Assembly (NCBI RefSeq): GCF_020297485.1 | Contig: NZ_JAIWZC010000001.1 | Coordinates: 4,154,001-4,218,000 of the forward strand | Direction: 5' to 3' | Source of the DNA: Enterocloster clostridioformis | Lineage (GTDB): Bacteria > Bacillota > Clostridia > Lachnospirales > Lachnospiraceae | Length of the DNA stretch: 64,000 nucleotides | Part shown: in pieces, positions 29,557-39,010 of the stretch | How the letters are laid out: every line of letters begins with the position of its first letter | How positions within the stretch are numbered: the first letter of the stretch is position 1 | Notes under the pieces: model-generated | Databases searched by the model: none | Seen by the model: only the letters and a program-made list of their open reading frames with translations | What the model was told of the DNA's origin: nothing | Position numbers and translations under genes: made by a program

Positions 29557-31191
29557 ATGAAAAAGAAGTTATTGACTGCTGCTCTGTGCCTTGCGGTTTC
29601 ACTTGCCTGCAGCGCGTGCGGAGGCAATGGCGCGGACGGCACATCGGCCGGCAAGACAGACGCCGCTGCTGAGGGGGCTTCACAGGCAGCCGGCTCCAAT
29701 ACGGTTGTGGTAGCCATGGGCTCCGGATTTTCCACCCTGGACCCGGGGTATGTATATGAGAAGTATCCGCCTCTCATTGTCAATGCCTGCTACGAGAACC
29801 TGTTTAAGTTCTACAGCAATGACAGCGCGCCGGAGCCTTGTCTGGCTGATACCTATGAATTCTCAGAGGACGGCCTGACACTGACGGTAAAGCTGAAACA
29901 GGATGTGACATTTGCCAGCGGCAATCCCATGACCAGCGCGGATGTTCTTTTCAGCATCAACCGCTGCAAGAACCTTCAGGGAAATCCATCCTTTATCTGT
30001 GATACCATTGAGAGCATGGAAGCGCCTGATGATTACACGGTGGTGTTCCATCTGACCCAGGCTGACAGTGCCATTCTGTCCAAGCTGACCTACAGCTCCA
30101 CGGCTGTTCTGGACAGCGCGGTTGTGAAGGAGCACGGCGGCACGGATGCAGAGGATGCATCGTCCACTGACACAGCCCAGTCCTATCTGGATACAGCCAG
30201 CGCAGGTTCCGGCATGTATGTGATGACCAGCTATATTCCGGACCAGGAAGTGGTTTTGGAAAAGAATCCTAACTATTGGGGAGAAGCTACCAATGTTGAC
30301 AAGTACATCATCAAGATACAGCCTGATGCAAACACACAGATGATGACACTGTCCGGCGGAGATATTGATGTGGCTATGAACATGACAGACGACACCATGT
30401 CCGAGCTGGAAGGCGCTGAGAATATTTCCATTATCAACGGAGCAACCAAGACAGTTGGATTTGTGATGATGAACATGGATGAAGCCTACGGCGGCCCTGT
30501 GTCCAATCCCCAGGTTCAGAACGCCATCCGCAGGGCCCTGGATTACACCGGCATCCAGACTATCTGCGGCAGCGGCACCATCACTCCTTATGATATCATC
30601 CAGGTGGGATTCATGGGAAGCAAGGGCGAGAGACCGGCTGACTATACGAATCTGGAAGAAGCTAAGGCACTTCTGGCAGAGGCAGGATACCCGGATGGAT
30701 TTGATGTGGATCTGACTGTGACAGATCTGGATATGGAGGGAATCCTACTGACAGACCTGGCCCAGAAGATAACGGATGACCTGTCACAGGTGGGAATCAA
30801 TGTGAATATCGTATCTCAGCCATGGGCGGCGGGATACGGCGATGCTTACCGCGACGGAACCCTGGGCTTTACGGTTATGTACTGGGGAACTGATTATAAC
30901 GACCCCAACGTGCAGCTGGAATTCCTTCCGGGCGGCGTAGTCGGAAAGAGGGCAGGTTGGAGTGCCGACATGGATCCGGAGCTTGCGGCCATGTATGAAA
31001 AAACCATGTCTGCAACGGACAATGACGCGCGTATCGCTGTTCTGGAGGAAATCCAGGATGCAATGTACGAGAATGGGCCCTTTATCATGGCGGCACAGGC
31101 TCCGTCCCATATCGGCTATAACACCAGGCTGGAGGGAGTGGCCATATCGGACCCCTATGCTCTGGATCTGACTTTGATTCATGTGAAGTAA
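29557..31191 (+). CDS. Peptide ABC transporter substrate-binding lipoprotein
   Basis: Family 5 solute-binding lipoprotein (544 aa). The signal peptide ends in SLACSAC, giving a lipid-anchored Cys. The binding domain starts near residue 45 (GSGFSTLDPGYVYEKYPPL), with the typical early segment DVLFSINRCKNLQGNPS and a later NPNYWGEATNVDKYI. AGAGGAGG precedes the start. It is flanked upstream by the two ATPase genes and downstream by a strong hairpin and the permeases. Presence of an M24 peptidase in the operon suggests proline-containing peptides as cargo; this is inference. Confidence 0.93.
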   Translation: MKKKLLTAALCLAVSLACSACGGNGADGTSAGKTDAAAEGASQAAGSNTVVVAMGSGFSTLDPGYVYEKYPPLIVNACYENLFKFYSNDSAPEPCLADTYEFSEDGLTLTVKLKQDVTFASGNPMTSADVLFSINRCKNLQGNPSFICDTIESMEAPDDYTVVFHLTQADSAILSKLTYSSTAVLDSAVVKEHGGTDAEDASSTDTAQSYLDTASAGSGMYVMTSYIPDQEVVLEKNPNYWGEATNVDKYIIKIQPDANTQMMTLSGGDIDVAMNMTDDTMSELEGAENISIINGATKTVGFVMMNMDEAYGGPVSNPQVQNAIRRALDYTGIQTICGSGTITPYDIIQVGFMGSKGERPADYTNLEEAKALLAEAGYPDGFDVDLTVTDLDMEGILLTDLAQKITDDLSQVGINVNIVSQPWAAGYGDAYRDGTLGFTVMYWGTDYNDPNVQLEFLPGGVVGKRAGWSADMDPELAAMYEKTMSATDNDARIAVLEEIQDAMYENGPFIMAAQAPSHIGYNTRLEGVAISDPYALDLTLIHVK

Positions 31192-31202
31192 TGATTTTAT
31201 AT

Positions 31203-31252
31203 ACGGAGCTGTTTTGCGGGCAGGCAGATATCTTCCTGCCCGCTGGCTCCGT
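31203..31252 (+). repeat. Strong hairpin after the second SBP gene
   Basis: ACGGAGC (31203-31209) pairs with GCTCCGT (31246-31252), and GCGGGCAGG (31216-31224) pairs with CCTGCCCGC (31235-31243). There is no T-run. It probably stabilises the upstream message or gives partial attenuation before the permease genes. Confidence 0.65.
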
Positions 31253-31434
31253 AATCTGTACTGTACTGCGCAGGCCCGGGCGCGGACAGGAGCTTAAGCG
31301 GCGGCAGGTATTGCCGTGAACGTCCATCCAAGGGGGATACCGTTGACGGGAATATCTGTATGAGACTGGATTTTAACATAAGCTTGTATTTTATATTAAG
31401 TATGGATTGAAACATAAGAAAAGAGAGGTATCGT

Positions 31435-32454
31435 ATGGAACAGCTGAAATTTATAGGAAAAAGACTGGTGTATCTGGTAGTCATGCTGTTTGGCGTCGCC
31501 ACCCTGGTTTTCATACTGACCAAAATGATACCGGGAGACCCCACCGTGGCAAACTTGAGCCAGAGAGCCCTTAACGACCCGGAAATCGTGGCTGCCTACA
31601 GGGCGAAATACGGCCTGGACCAGCCTTTGCCCGTGCAGTACATCCTGTACATGAAGAATCTTCTGCAGTTTGACCTGGGAACTTCCATGCGCACAAACAA
31701 ACCTGTGCTGTCAGAGCTGGCCAGGTGTTATCCGGCCACCATTGAACTGGCTTTGTTTGCCATTGTGATTGCTGCCATATTGGGGGTCCTGTTCGGCATT
31801 ATATCCGCCATCAGGCGCAACAGCATCCTGGACCAGACGGTCCGGGCCATATCTGTTACAGGTGTCAGCATTCCCAGTTTCTGGTTTGCGCTGCTGGTAT
31901 TGTATTTCTTCTATTACAAGCTGAAGCTGCTGCCGGGGCCCGGCCGCCTGAGCAACGCCTTTACGGCGCCGGCTACGGTCACGGGCATGTATGTCATTGA
32001 CAGCCTTCTGGAGGGAAATATTCCCAAGGCATTGGACGCGGTCAGCCACCTGATTCTTCCCGGAACCGTGCTTGCGGCATTTACCATGGGTCTGATTACC
32101 AGGACAGCCCGTTCCAACCTTCTGGACGTCATGTCCACGGACTATATCCGTACGGCAAAGGCCAAGGGACTGTCAAGACCGGGGCTGATTATCCGCCATG
32201 CCCTGGGCAATGCCCTGATTCCCGTGCTCACTGTCATCGGCCTGGGCCTGGGCAACCTGCTGGGCGGCATGGTGCTGGTGGAAACCATTTTCAACTGGCC
32301 GGGTGTGGGGCAGTTTGCCTATGAATCCGTGCTTTCTGTGGATTTTCCCTCCATCATCGGGGTGGCCCTTCTGATTGCCTTAAATTACATGGTCATCAAT
32401 ACAGTGGTGGATATTTTATACGGAATCATTGACCCGAGAGTGAGGTGCAGCTGA
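31435..32454 (+). CDS. Peptide ABC transporter permease, OppB/DppB type
   Basis: Permease (339 aa) with six predicted helices. The first is at residues 9-29; the segment AKYGLDQPLPVQYILYMKN is typical of DppB. The EAA loop YIRTAKAKGLSRPGLIIRHALGN is near residue 238. It is preceded by a 243-nt gap with a hairpin and by GAGAGG close to the start. The last base overlaps the start of the following permease. Confidence 0.95.
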   Translation: MEQLKFIGKRLVYLVVMLFGVATLVFILTKMIPGDPTVANLSQRALNDPEIVAAYRAKYGLDQPLPVQYILYMKNLLQFDLGTSMRTNKPVLSELARCYPATIELALFAIVIAAILGVLFGIISAIRRNSILDQTVRAISVTGVSIPSFWFALLVLYFFYYKLKLLPGPGRLSNAFTAPATVTGMYVIDSLLEGNIPKALDAVSHLILPGTVLAAFTMGLITRTARSNLLDVMSTDYIRTAKAKGLSRPGLIIRHALGNALIPVLTVIGLGLGNLLGGMVLVETIFNWPGVGQFAYESVLSVDFPSIIGVALLIALNYMVINTVVDILYGIIDPRVRCS

Positions 32455-33290
32455 TGGTACAGTCTTTAAAAAGGTTATTTAAATCCAATTACCTGTTCAC
32501 GCTGGGCGTGATAATCTGCCTGGCGTGGATTGCGGCGGCCATCCTGGCGCCGGCGCTGGCTCCCTATGACCCTATTGTGCAGGACCTGGGGCAGCGGTTA
32601 AAGGCTCCGTCTCCGGAGCACTGGTTCGGCACGGACAATTTTGGCAGGGACATTTTCAGCCGGGTGCTCTACGGAGGCAGGTATTCCCTGCTGGCAGGCT
32701 GTCTCACCGTGGTCATAGCAGGCTTCATCGGCACGTTTTACGGAGCCATAGCAGGCTATGTGGGCGGTTTGGTGGACAATGCAATGATGCGTTTTTCAGA
32801 AATGATTTTGTCCTTCCCCTCCCTGATTCTGGCAATGATTATCAATGCGGTTATGGGTTCCAACCTGTTCAACACCATGTTTGCCCTGATTGTGGTGGCA
32901 TGGCCCACCTATGCCCGTATGATGCGGAGCGTGGTGCTGAGTGTAAAGGAAAATGAATATGTGGCGGCTTCCGAGGTTCTGGGCGCCTCCAAAATCCGGA
33001 TCCTGATGAAGGAAGTCATTCCCAACAGCATCAGTTCGGTTCTGATTATGGCTACCACGGACATCGGAAACCAGATTCTGATGTTCTCTACCTTAAGCTT
33101 TCTGGGACTGGGATCTGCGCCGCCCACGCCGGAGTGGGGCATGATGGTTTCAGATGGAGCTGACTATTTCAATAAGTTCTGGGTGGCTGGTTTTCCGGGA
33201 CTGGCAATCTTCACAATGGCTGTAGGCGCTAATTTCATTGGCGACGGCCTTAGGGATTTGCTGGACCCCAAGCTGAGAAAGCAGTTTTAG
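32454..33290 (+). CDS. Peptide ABC transporter permease, OppC/DppC type
   Basis: Permease (278 aa from 32454). The ATG shares a base with the previous stop (TGATG) and has GAGGTG upstream; an in-frame GTG at 32445 is an alternative. FGTDNFGRDIFSRVLYGGRYSLLAG and the EAA loop YVAASEVLGASKIRILMKEVIPN mark the family. It completes the membrane pore with the DppB-type gene. An aminopeptidase gene follows after 17 nt. Confidence 0.95.
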   Translation: MVQSLKRLFKSNYLFTLGVIICLAWIAAAILAPALAPYDPIVQDLGQRLKAPSPEHWFGTDNFGRDIFSRVLYGGRYSLLAGCLTVVIAGFIGTFYGAIAGYVGGLVDNAMMRFSEMILSFPSLILAMIINAVMGSNLFNTMFALIVVAWPTYARMMRSVVLSVKENEYVAASEVLGASKIRILMKEVIPNSISSVLIMATTDIGNQILMFSTLSFLGLGSAPPTPEWGMMVSDGADYFNKFWVAGFPGLAIFTMAVGANFIGDGLRDLLDPKLRKQF

Positions 33291-33307
33291 AAGAGGAGGA
33301 TGTTATC

Positions 33308-34384
33308 ATGAAGCAGAAGAGAGTGGAGCGTATCATGGAAGCCCTGAAGGAGATGGAACTGACACAGATGCTGATTGTGGATCCCATGTCCATTTATTAT
33401 CTCACAGGCGTGTATGTGGAGCCCTTTGAACGGTTTTATTCCCTTTATCTGAGGGAGGACGGAAATCATGTGTATTTCCTGAATAAGCTGTTTACCGTGC
33501 CTGAGGATGTGGGTGTTGAGAAGGTCTGGTATTCGGATACAGACCCGGCGGCGGAGATCGTGGCAGGCTATCTGGATAAGGAAAACCCGCTGGGCGTTGA
33601 TAAGGATTTAAAGGCGCGGTTTCTGCTGCCCCTCATGGAGATGGGGGCTGCCGCTGGCTTTGTGAATTCCTCCATTGCCGTGGACAGGACAAGGGGCGTG
33701 AAGGATGAGGAGGAGCAGGATAAGATGCGCGCTGCCTCCGGCATCAATGACAGGGCCATGGCGGAGTTTAAGAAGCTGATTCATGAAGGCGTCACGGAGC
33801 GGCAGGTTGCGGACCAGATGCTTAAGATATATATGGACCTGGGAGCGGACGGATTTTCCTTTGAGCCGCTGGTGGCCTTTGGCGCCAACGCGGCGGACCC
33901 TCATCACGGACCGGACGGCACCGTCATAAGGCCGGGCGACTCAGTGCTCTTTGATGTGGGCTGTATCAAAGACGGGTATTGTTCCGATATGACCCGTACC
34001 TTTTATTTCCAGAAAGCCAGTGACGAGCACCGCCGTATTTATGAGATTGTCCGCAGCGCCAATGAGACAGCTATCTCAAAGATACGACCGGGTGTTCCGC
34101 TGTGCGAGCTGGACGGGGCGGCCAGGGACCTGATTGCTGAGCAGGGATACGGACCTTTCTTTACCCACAGGCTGGGGCATTTTATCGGTCTGGGAGAGCA
34201 TGAGTTCGGAGACGTGTCCTCTGTGAATACCCAGAAAGCAGAGCCGGGAATGATATTCTCCATTGAACCGGGAATCTATCTGCCCGGGGATACAGGTGTC
34301 CGTGTGGAGGATCTGGTGCTGGTGACAGAAGATGGATGTGAGGCGCTTAACCACTATTCCAAGGAATTTGAGATAATCGGTTAA
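33308..34384 (+). CDS. M24 family Xaa-Pro aminopeptidase
   Basis: Cytoplasmic metallopeptidase (358 aa) of the pita-bread fold, expected to cleave Xaa-Pro bonds or Xaa-Pro dipeptides. The N-terminal creatinase domain spans about residues 1-130. All five metal ligands are visible: Asp in VLFDVG, Asp in YCSDMTRTF, His in HRLGHFIGL, Glu in FSIEPGIY and Glu in RVEDLV. AGAGGAGG precedes the start. Lying in the peptide-transport operon, it probably processes the imported peptides. Confidence 0.92.
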   Translation: MKQKRVERIMEALKEMELTQMLIVDPMSIYYLTGVYVEPFERFYSLYLREDGNHVYFLNKLFTVPEDVGVEKVWYSDTDPAAEIVAGYLDKENPLGVDKDLKARFLLPLMEMGAAAGFVNSSIAVDRTRGVKDEEEQDKMRAASGINDRAMAEFKKLIHEGVTERQVADQMLKIYMDLGADGFSFEPLVAFGANAADPHHGPDGTVIRPGDSVLFDVGCIKDGYCSDMTRTFYFQKASDEHRRIYEIVRSANETAISKIRPGVPLCELDGAARDLIAEQGYGPFFTHRLGHFIGLGEHEFGDVSSVNTQKAEPGMIFSIEPGIYLPGDTGVRVEDLVLVTEDGCEALNHYSKEFEIIG

Positions 34385-34410
34385 CCGGTAAACGGCTAAC
34401 AGGAGGATAT

Positions 34411-34998
34411 ATGAATCCAATCGCGACATTACATATGGCCAACGGCAGGAAAATTGTCATAGAGCTTTTGCCGGAGTCAGCGCCCAATACAGTGAACAGC
34501 TTTATCTATACAGCCTCCAGGGGATACCTGGACCACCATGCCATTGAGCGGATTGTGCCCGGAAACTGGGTGGACGTCAGCTACACGGCCTTTGGAAAGA
34601 AGGAATGCCGGTATCTGATACCCAATGAGTTTGAGCTGAACCCGGATGTGGAGCCCCTGGACTCCCATCCCGGATCCGTGTGCATGGGCGGCTACGGCGA
34701 GGCAGGGCTGGCCGGCTGCGAGTTTTTCTTTCCGCTGAGAGACTGTCCGGACCACAAGGGTATTTATCCTGTGTTCGGCCGTGTTCTGGAGGGAATGGAC
34801 GAGGTCTGCAGGCTGGAAAAGGTAGAGACAGTGCCTGTGACGGATTTCCCCATAGAAGGTGTGGAGGTCAACCGTCCGGTGAGGCCGGAAATCATTGAAC
34901 GGGTGGAGCTGGAACTTTACGGCGCGGTTTATCCGGAGCCGGTGAGGGTCCGGGAGCCGGAGCTTCCGGAATGCTGGAAGGATGAAGCGGCTGAGTGA
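34411..34998 (+). CDS. Cyclophilin-like peptidyl-prolyl isomerase
   Basis: Cyclophilin-fold protein (195 aa) without a signal peptide. The N-terminal strand pair (KIVIELLPESAPNTVNSFIY) and the ERIVPGN segment match the active-site region of cyclophilins, with the catalytic Arg kept but the preceding Phe-His replaced by Ile-Glu. The following region (GEAGLAGCEFFFPLRDCPDHKG) and DKVYPVFGRVLEGMD-like end (IYPVFGRVLEGMDEV) keep the fold. The C-terminal 40 residues are an unusual extension. Operon position after an Xaa-Pro peptidase hints at handling of proline peptides; activity is uncertain given the substitutions. Confidence 0.82.
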   Translation: MNPIATLHMANGRKIVIELLPESAPNTVNSFIYTASRGYLDHHAIERIVPGNWVDVSYTAFGKKECRYLIPNEFELNPDVEPLDSHPGSVCMGGYGEAGLAGCEFFFPLRDCPDHKGIYPVFGRVLEGMDEVCRLEKVETVPVTDFPIEGVEVNRPVRPEIIERVELELYGAVYPEPVRVREPELPECWKDEAAE

Positions 34999-35046
34999 CA
35001 GGTTCTGGGGACCACTGTAATTTGTCCACATTTTCAAAAAAATATC

Positions 35047-35075
35047 TTGCAAGTCCCGGGGTTCTATGATATACT
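35047..35075 (+). promoter_or_regulatory. Extended -10 promoter of rpmE
   Basis: TTGCAA (35047-35052) and TATACT (35070-35075) are 17 nt apart, with TG one base before the -10. It starts a leader of about 195 nt. Confidence 0.75.
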
Positions 35076-35081
35076 ATGTAA

Positions 35082-35276
35082 GCTGTCTGAATTGACGGCA
35101 GTTTTAGCGTTCGCGTGAGTCAGAACCTTACGGTGAGGGCGCGTTTAACTTAGTTATTGCTGATATCTGTGCGTTCTTGTGACGGCATACGGCCGGCTGC
35201 CTGTAATGTACAGAGACAGATTGGCATACACAGGCCGCGGTCGGAAACCGCAAATAATATCAGAGAGGTGAAAATC
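35082..35276 (+). promoter_or_regulatory. Long structured leader of rpmE, candidate L31 autoregulatory element
   Basis: The first transcribed bases form a GCTGTC/GACGGC stem (35082-35087 with 35094-35099) followed by TTTT, like a small terminator. Further short stems occur at the CTGTA-TACAG pair and at GCGGT/ACCGC near the ribosome site. Leaders that bind L31 are known in Firmicutes; identity with that class is not shown here. Confidence 0.35.
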
Positions 35277-35483
35277 ATGAAAGAAGGAATCCATCCAAGC
35301 TATTACCAGGCAAAGGTTGTCTGCAACTGTGGTAATGAGTTCGTAACAGGTTCAACAAAGCAGGACATCCACGTTGAGGTTTGTTCCAAGTGCCATTCAT
35401 TCTACACCGGACAGCAGAAGGCTGCTCAGGCTCGTGGACGTATTGATAAGTTCAATCGTAAATATGGCATGAATGCTAACTAA
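35277..35483 (+). CDS. rpmE: 50S ribosomal protein L31
   Basis: Ribosomal protein L31 (68 aa), zinc-binding form: Cys residues in VCNCGNEF and [13 protein letters not shown] provide the four ligands. [10 protein letters not shown] at the N-terminus is typical. The start at 35277 is set by AGAGGTG; an in-frame extension to 35157 lies in the leader. It has its own promoter and terminator, and heads the conserved rpmE-DUF1385-prmC-prfA neighbourhood. Confidence 0.98.
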   Translation: MKEGIHPSYYQAKVVCNCGNEFVTGSTKQDIHVEVCSKCHSFYTGQQKAAQARGRIDKFNRKYGMNAN

Positions 35484-35497
35484 TAAGCAAAGAGATG

Positions 35498-35531
35498 AGG
35501 GTTGAGCTTGGGAGCAGGCTCAGCCCTTTCT
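35498..35531 (+). terminator. Terminator of rpmE
   Basis: AGGGTTGAGC (35499-35508) pairs with GCTCAGCCCT (35519-35528, one G-U), followed by TTTCTG. Moderate strength; it may allow read-through into the next gene. Confidence 0.6.
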
Positions 35532-35591
35532 GAATTCATGGGAAATCATGGAAAGAGGGTTTCTTTTTCGTACAAGAGAAAGGTTAAAGGA

Positions 35592-36632
35592 ATGAAATAT
35601 TCAGGAATTGGTGGTCAGGCCGTAATCGAGGGCATCATGATGCAGAACGGCAATGACTACGCCATTGCGGTCCGCAAGCCGGACGGGGATATTGAGGTGA
35701 AAAAGGATACCTATTTTAGTATGACCAAGAAGCATAAAATGTTAGGTCTTCCCTTTGTCAGAGGTATTTTCAGTTTTATAGATTCCATGGTAGTGGGCAT
35801 GAGGGCCCTCACCTGGTCCTGCAGTTTTTTTGAGGACGATGAGGAGGCAGAGCCCGGTAAACTTGAGGCGTGGCTGGATAAGGTCTTTAGCGAGAAGCTG
35901 GAGAGCGCTCTCATGACAGTGGTTATGATATTTTCCTTTGTTATGGCAATTGGTATTTTCATGGTGCTTCCCCTGTTTATTGCCAATATATGCAGAGGCT
36001 TCATCCATTCCGATACGGTGATGGCCATACTGGAGGGCGTAATACGAATCGTCATCTTCATAGCCTATATCAAGATGGTTTCCCGTATGGAGGATATCAA
36101 GAGGACCTTTATGTACCACGGTTCCGAGCATAAGTGCATTAACTGTATTGAGCACGGGCTGGAGCTTACCGTGGACAATGTGAGGGGAAGCTCCAAGGAA
36201 CATAAACGGTGCGGAACCAGCTTCATTATGATTGTCATGGTCATAAGCATCCTGTTTTTCATGGTCATCCGGGTGGATACGGTCTGGCTGCGCGTGGTGA
36301 GCCGGATTGTGCTGATACCTGTGATCGCAGGCGTGTCCTATGAGTTTCTGCGTTTTGCGGGACGCCATGATTCCAGGCTGGTGAATGTGCTCAGCCGCCC
36401 CGGCATGTGGATGCAGGGACTGACTACCACGGAGCCGGATGACAGCATGATAGAGGTGGCCATCGCGGCAGTGGAGACTGTGTTTGACTGGCGTGCTTAC
36501 CTGGATGAGAATTTTCCGGGATGGCAGGAAGGCGGTCGCCGTAATGACGATGACAACGGCAATGACAGTGAAGGAGCAGTAAAACATGACCATGCAGCAG
36601 CTGCTGTGGCAGGGTGTTCAGGAACTGAATAA
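35592..36632 (+). CDS. DUF1385 membrane protein
   Basis: Membrane protein of the DUF1385 family (346 aa), function unknown, commonly located next to rpmE and prfA in Clostridia. The start at 35592 gives the family N-terminus MKYSGIGGQAVIEGIMMQNG with AAAGG upstream; the longer frame back to 35502 overlaps the rpmE terminator. Four or so helices are predicted, with the conserved cytoplasmic segment YHGSEHKCINCIEHG that resembles a metal-binding site. The C-terminal 35 residues are hydrophilic and low in complexity. It overlaps prmC by 47 nt, so the two are translationally linked. Confidence 0.92.
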   Translation: MKYSGIGGQAVIEGIMMQNGNDYAIAVRKPDGDIEVKKDTYFSMTKKHKMLGLPFVRGIFSFIDSMVVGMRALTWSCSFFEDDEEAEPGKLEAWLDKVFSEKLESALMTVVMIFSFVMAIGIFMVLPLFIANICRGFIHSDTVMAILEGVIRIVIFIAYIKMVSRMEDIKRTFMYHGSEHKCINCIEHGLELTVDNVRGSSKEHKRCGTSFIMIVMVISILFFMVIRVDTVWLRVVSRIVLIPVIAGVSYEFLRFAGRHDSRLVNVLSRPGMWMQGLTTTEPDDSMIEVAIAAVETVFDWRAYLDENFPGWQEGGRRNDDDNGNDSEGAVKHDHAAAAVAGCSGTE

Positions 36633-37449
36633 GGCCGGGGTGCCGGACCCGGAGCTGGATGCCAGGTATCTGCTTCTGGAGGTGTTCCATTTGAACCTGG
36701 CATCCTTCCTGGCCATGAAGGGCAGGGAGTTGGAGAAGGATGAGGAGACAGAGGGAAAATGCCGGGAATTTAGGAGGCTCATAGAAATCAGGGCCGGCCG
36801 GACCCCTCTCCAGCATCTGACCGGGACGCAGGAGTTCATGGGTTTTGAGTTCCTTGTAAATGAACATGTGCTGATACCAAGGCAGGACACGGAGACACTG
36901 GTGGAGCTGGTCCTGGAGGAACAGAAGGACAGGGAAAAGCGTATACTGGACATGTGTACTGGTTCCGGGTGCATTGCCATCAGTCTGGCTCTTAAGGGCA
37001 GATACCGACATGTGTCGGCCCTGGATGTGTCGGCTGAGGCCCTTATGGTGGCAGGCAGAAACCGGGACAGGCTTTTAGGCGGATATGAGGGCAAGTTTGA
37101 ATTGTTTGAGAGCAATATGTTCTGTGGTCTGGAGACGGGGAGGACCTTTGATGTCATTGTCTCAAACCCGCCTTATATTCCCAGCCGGGTCATAGAGGGC
37201 CTTGATCCTGAGGTGAGGGACCATGAGCCCAGGATTGCCCTGGACGGAAGCTCGGACGGGCTGACATTTTACCGCATACTGGCTGAAGAGGCCCGGAATC
37301 ATCTGGCGGAGGGCGGAAGTATCTATATGGAAATTGGATATGACCAGTCAGAGGCAGTGGAAGGATTGTTCAGGTCCGGGGGATACAGGGACGTGAGGAC
37401 GTTTAAGGATTTGGCAGGACAGGACCGGGTGGTGAGAGCCGGGGCGTGA
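36586..37449 (+). CDS. prmC: Release factor glutamine methyltransferase
   Basis: PrmC/HemK (287 aa), which N5-methylates the Gln of the GGQ motif in release factors, using S-adenosylmethionine. The catalytic NPPY motif is present (VSNPPYIPS near residue 190), with the SAM loop DMCTGSGCIAISLAL near 120. The N-terminal helical domain binds the release factor. AAGGAG precedes the start within the end of the DUF1385 gene. Its substrate gene, prfA, lies 130 nt downstream. Confidence 0.96.
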   Translation: MTMQQLLWQGVQELNKAGVPDPELDARYLLLEVFHLNLASFLAMKGRELEKDEETEGKCREFRRLIEIRAGRTPLQHLTGTQEFMGFEFLVNEHVLIPRQDTETLVELVLEEQKDREKRILDMCTGSGCIAISLALKGRYRHVSALDVSAEALMVAGRNRDRLLGGYEGKFELFESNMFCGLETGRTFDVIVSNPPYIPSRVIEGLDPEVRDHEPRIALDGSSDGLTFYRILAEEARNHLAEGGSIYMEIGYDQSEAVEGLFRSGGYRDVRTFKDLAGQDRVVRAGA

Positions 37450-37579
37450 GGTCTGGATTTAAAGTTCGGACTTAAATGTCTGATGGGGACTGTCCGGGAT
37501 GCCGGATTTGGAGAGAACACAGGGTAACAGGATAATGTAGTGGTTGTAATTGGAATAATCGCAGGAGCAGGAGATAGAT

Positions 37580-38653
37580 ATGTTTGATAAGCTGGACGAT
37601 ATGTTGATTCATTATGAAGAACTGATGCTTATGCTGGGTGATCCGGATGTGACCCAGGATACCAAGCGTTTTACCAGGCTCATGAAGGAGCAGGCTGACC
37701 TGGCTCCTATTGTGGAAGCCTATAAGCAGTACAAGCAGGCGAAGCAGGACGTGGAGGACAGCCTGGCCCTTCTGGAGGAAGAGAACGACGAGGAGATGCG
37801 GGAGATGGCCAAGGAAGAGCTGTCCGGCGCCAGGAAACGGATTGAGGATCTGGAGCATGAGCTTAAGATTCTCCTGCTTCCAAAAGACCCTAACGACGAT
37901 AAGAACATCATACTGGAAATACGGGCAGGCGCAGGCGGCGATGAGGCGGCTTTGTTTGCGGCTGAACTTTACCGCATGTATTCAAACTATGCGGACAGCC
38001 AGAGATGGAAGGTGGAGATTGTCAGCCTCAATGAAAACGGTATCGGCGGTTTCAAGGAAGTAGTTGCCATGGTTACCGGTAAGGGCGCATACTCCAAGCT
38101 TAAATATGAGAGCGGCGTGCACCGCGTCCAGCGTGTGCCTGAGACAGAATCCGGCGGCCGTATCCATACATCCACCGCCACTGTGGCGGTTATGCCTGAG
38201 GCCGAGGAAGTGGACGTGCAGATTGACATGAATGACTGCCGTATCGACGTTATGCGCGCATCGGGCAACGGCGGACAGTGCGTTAACACAACAGATTCCG
38301 CGGTTCGTCTGACCCATATCCCTACGGGAATCGTTATTTACAGCCAGACCGAGAAATCCCAGCTGCAGAACAAGGAGAAGGCATTCCGCCTGCTGCGTTC
38401 CAAGCTGTACGACATCGAGCTGGAAAAACGCCAGAGCTCAGAGGCAGAAGAGCGCCGCAGTCAGATTGGCACCGGCGACCGTTCTGAGAAGATACGTACT
38501 TACAACTTCCCTCAGGGCCGCGTGACGGACCACAGAATCAAACTGACACTGTATAAGATTGATTCTATTATGAATGGGGATATTCAGGAACTGCTGGATA
38601 ATCTGATTGCGGCGGACCAGGCGGCAAAGCTGGCGAAGATGAACGAAATGTAG
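37580..38653 (+). CDS. prfA: Peptide chain release factor 1
   Basis: RF1 (357 aa), which reads UAA and UAG stop codons and releases the peptide. The peptidyl-transferase motif GGQ is in [10 protein letters not shown] near residue 235, the Gln methylated by the upstream PrmC. The codon-recognition tripeptide is PET in RVPETESGG, the RF1 form rather than RF2's SPF. Length and N-terminus are normal. A terminator follows 57 nt after the stop. Confidence 0.98.
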   Translation: MFDKLDDMLIHYEELMLMLGDPDVTQDTKRFTRLMKEQADLAPIVEAYKQYKQAKQDVEDSLALLEEENDEEMREMAKEELSGARKRIEDLEHELKILLLPKDPNDDKNIILEIRAGAGGDEAALFAAELYRMYSNYADSQRWKVEIVSLNENGIGGFKEVVAMVTGKGAYSKLKYESGVHRVQRVPETESGGRIHTSTATVAVMPEAEEVDVQIDMNDCRIDVMRASGNGGQCVNTTDSAVRLTHIPTGIVIYSQTEKSQLQNKEKAFRLLRSKLYDIELEKRQSSEAEERRSQIGTGDRSEKIRTYNFPQGRVTDHRIKLTLYKIDSIMNGDIQELLDNLIAADQAAKLAKMNEM

Positions 38654-38710
38654 GGGAGCTGTCCCTGGAAAATAGTGAGTTGGGAAAATTGGCAGTTGAG
38701 ATAAGAAATG

Positions 38711-38754
38711 GTGTCCGGAATTGGCGTTAATGGCTGATGCCGGGCACTTTTTTT
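38711..38754 (+). terminator. Terminator of prfA
   Basis: GTGTCCGG (38711-38718) pairs with CCGGGCAC (38740-38747, one G-U), followed by seven T. Confidence 0.88.
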
Positions 38755-38809
38755 GAAAAATTTTGGTGAGATTGCGGAGCGGGAAAGAGAAACTATCTAC
38801 GAAAACGTG

Positions 38810-38838
38810 TTGAGTCTGCCCGAAGAAAATAGTATACT
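38810..38838 (+). promoter_or_regulatory. Promoter upstream of the LysM pseudogene
   Basis: TTGAGT (38810-38815) and TATACT (38833-38838) are 17 nt apart. A good match, so the broken gene is probably still transcribed. Confidence 0.6.
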
Positions 38839-39010
38839 TGTGATAACGTGTGGAATGTGGCAGGCGGGTGAAATTTAAAGATATTTCGTAAGTTCAGGAT
38901 ATCGCAAAATTATGATTTGTCCCATTAAAAAACAGCCTACGGGACGAAATATTTTATATTGGTATATTGAGGTACCTGCATGATATTCTGGCAGGGAAAG
39001 GAGAGGCGCT

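Larger units (their letters stand above)
38654..39010 (+). other. Intergenic region after prfA
   Basis: It contains the prfA terminator (38711-38754) and a promoter (38810-38838) for the LysM gene remnant. Nothing else was recognised. Confidence 0.7.

Noticed and set aside
35502..35591. Extended N-terminus for the DUF1385 protein
   Set aside because: The segment overlaps the rpmE terminator stem, lacks a ribosome site, and is not part of the family's normal start MKYSGIGGQ.
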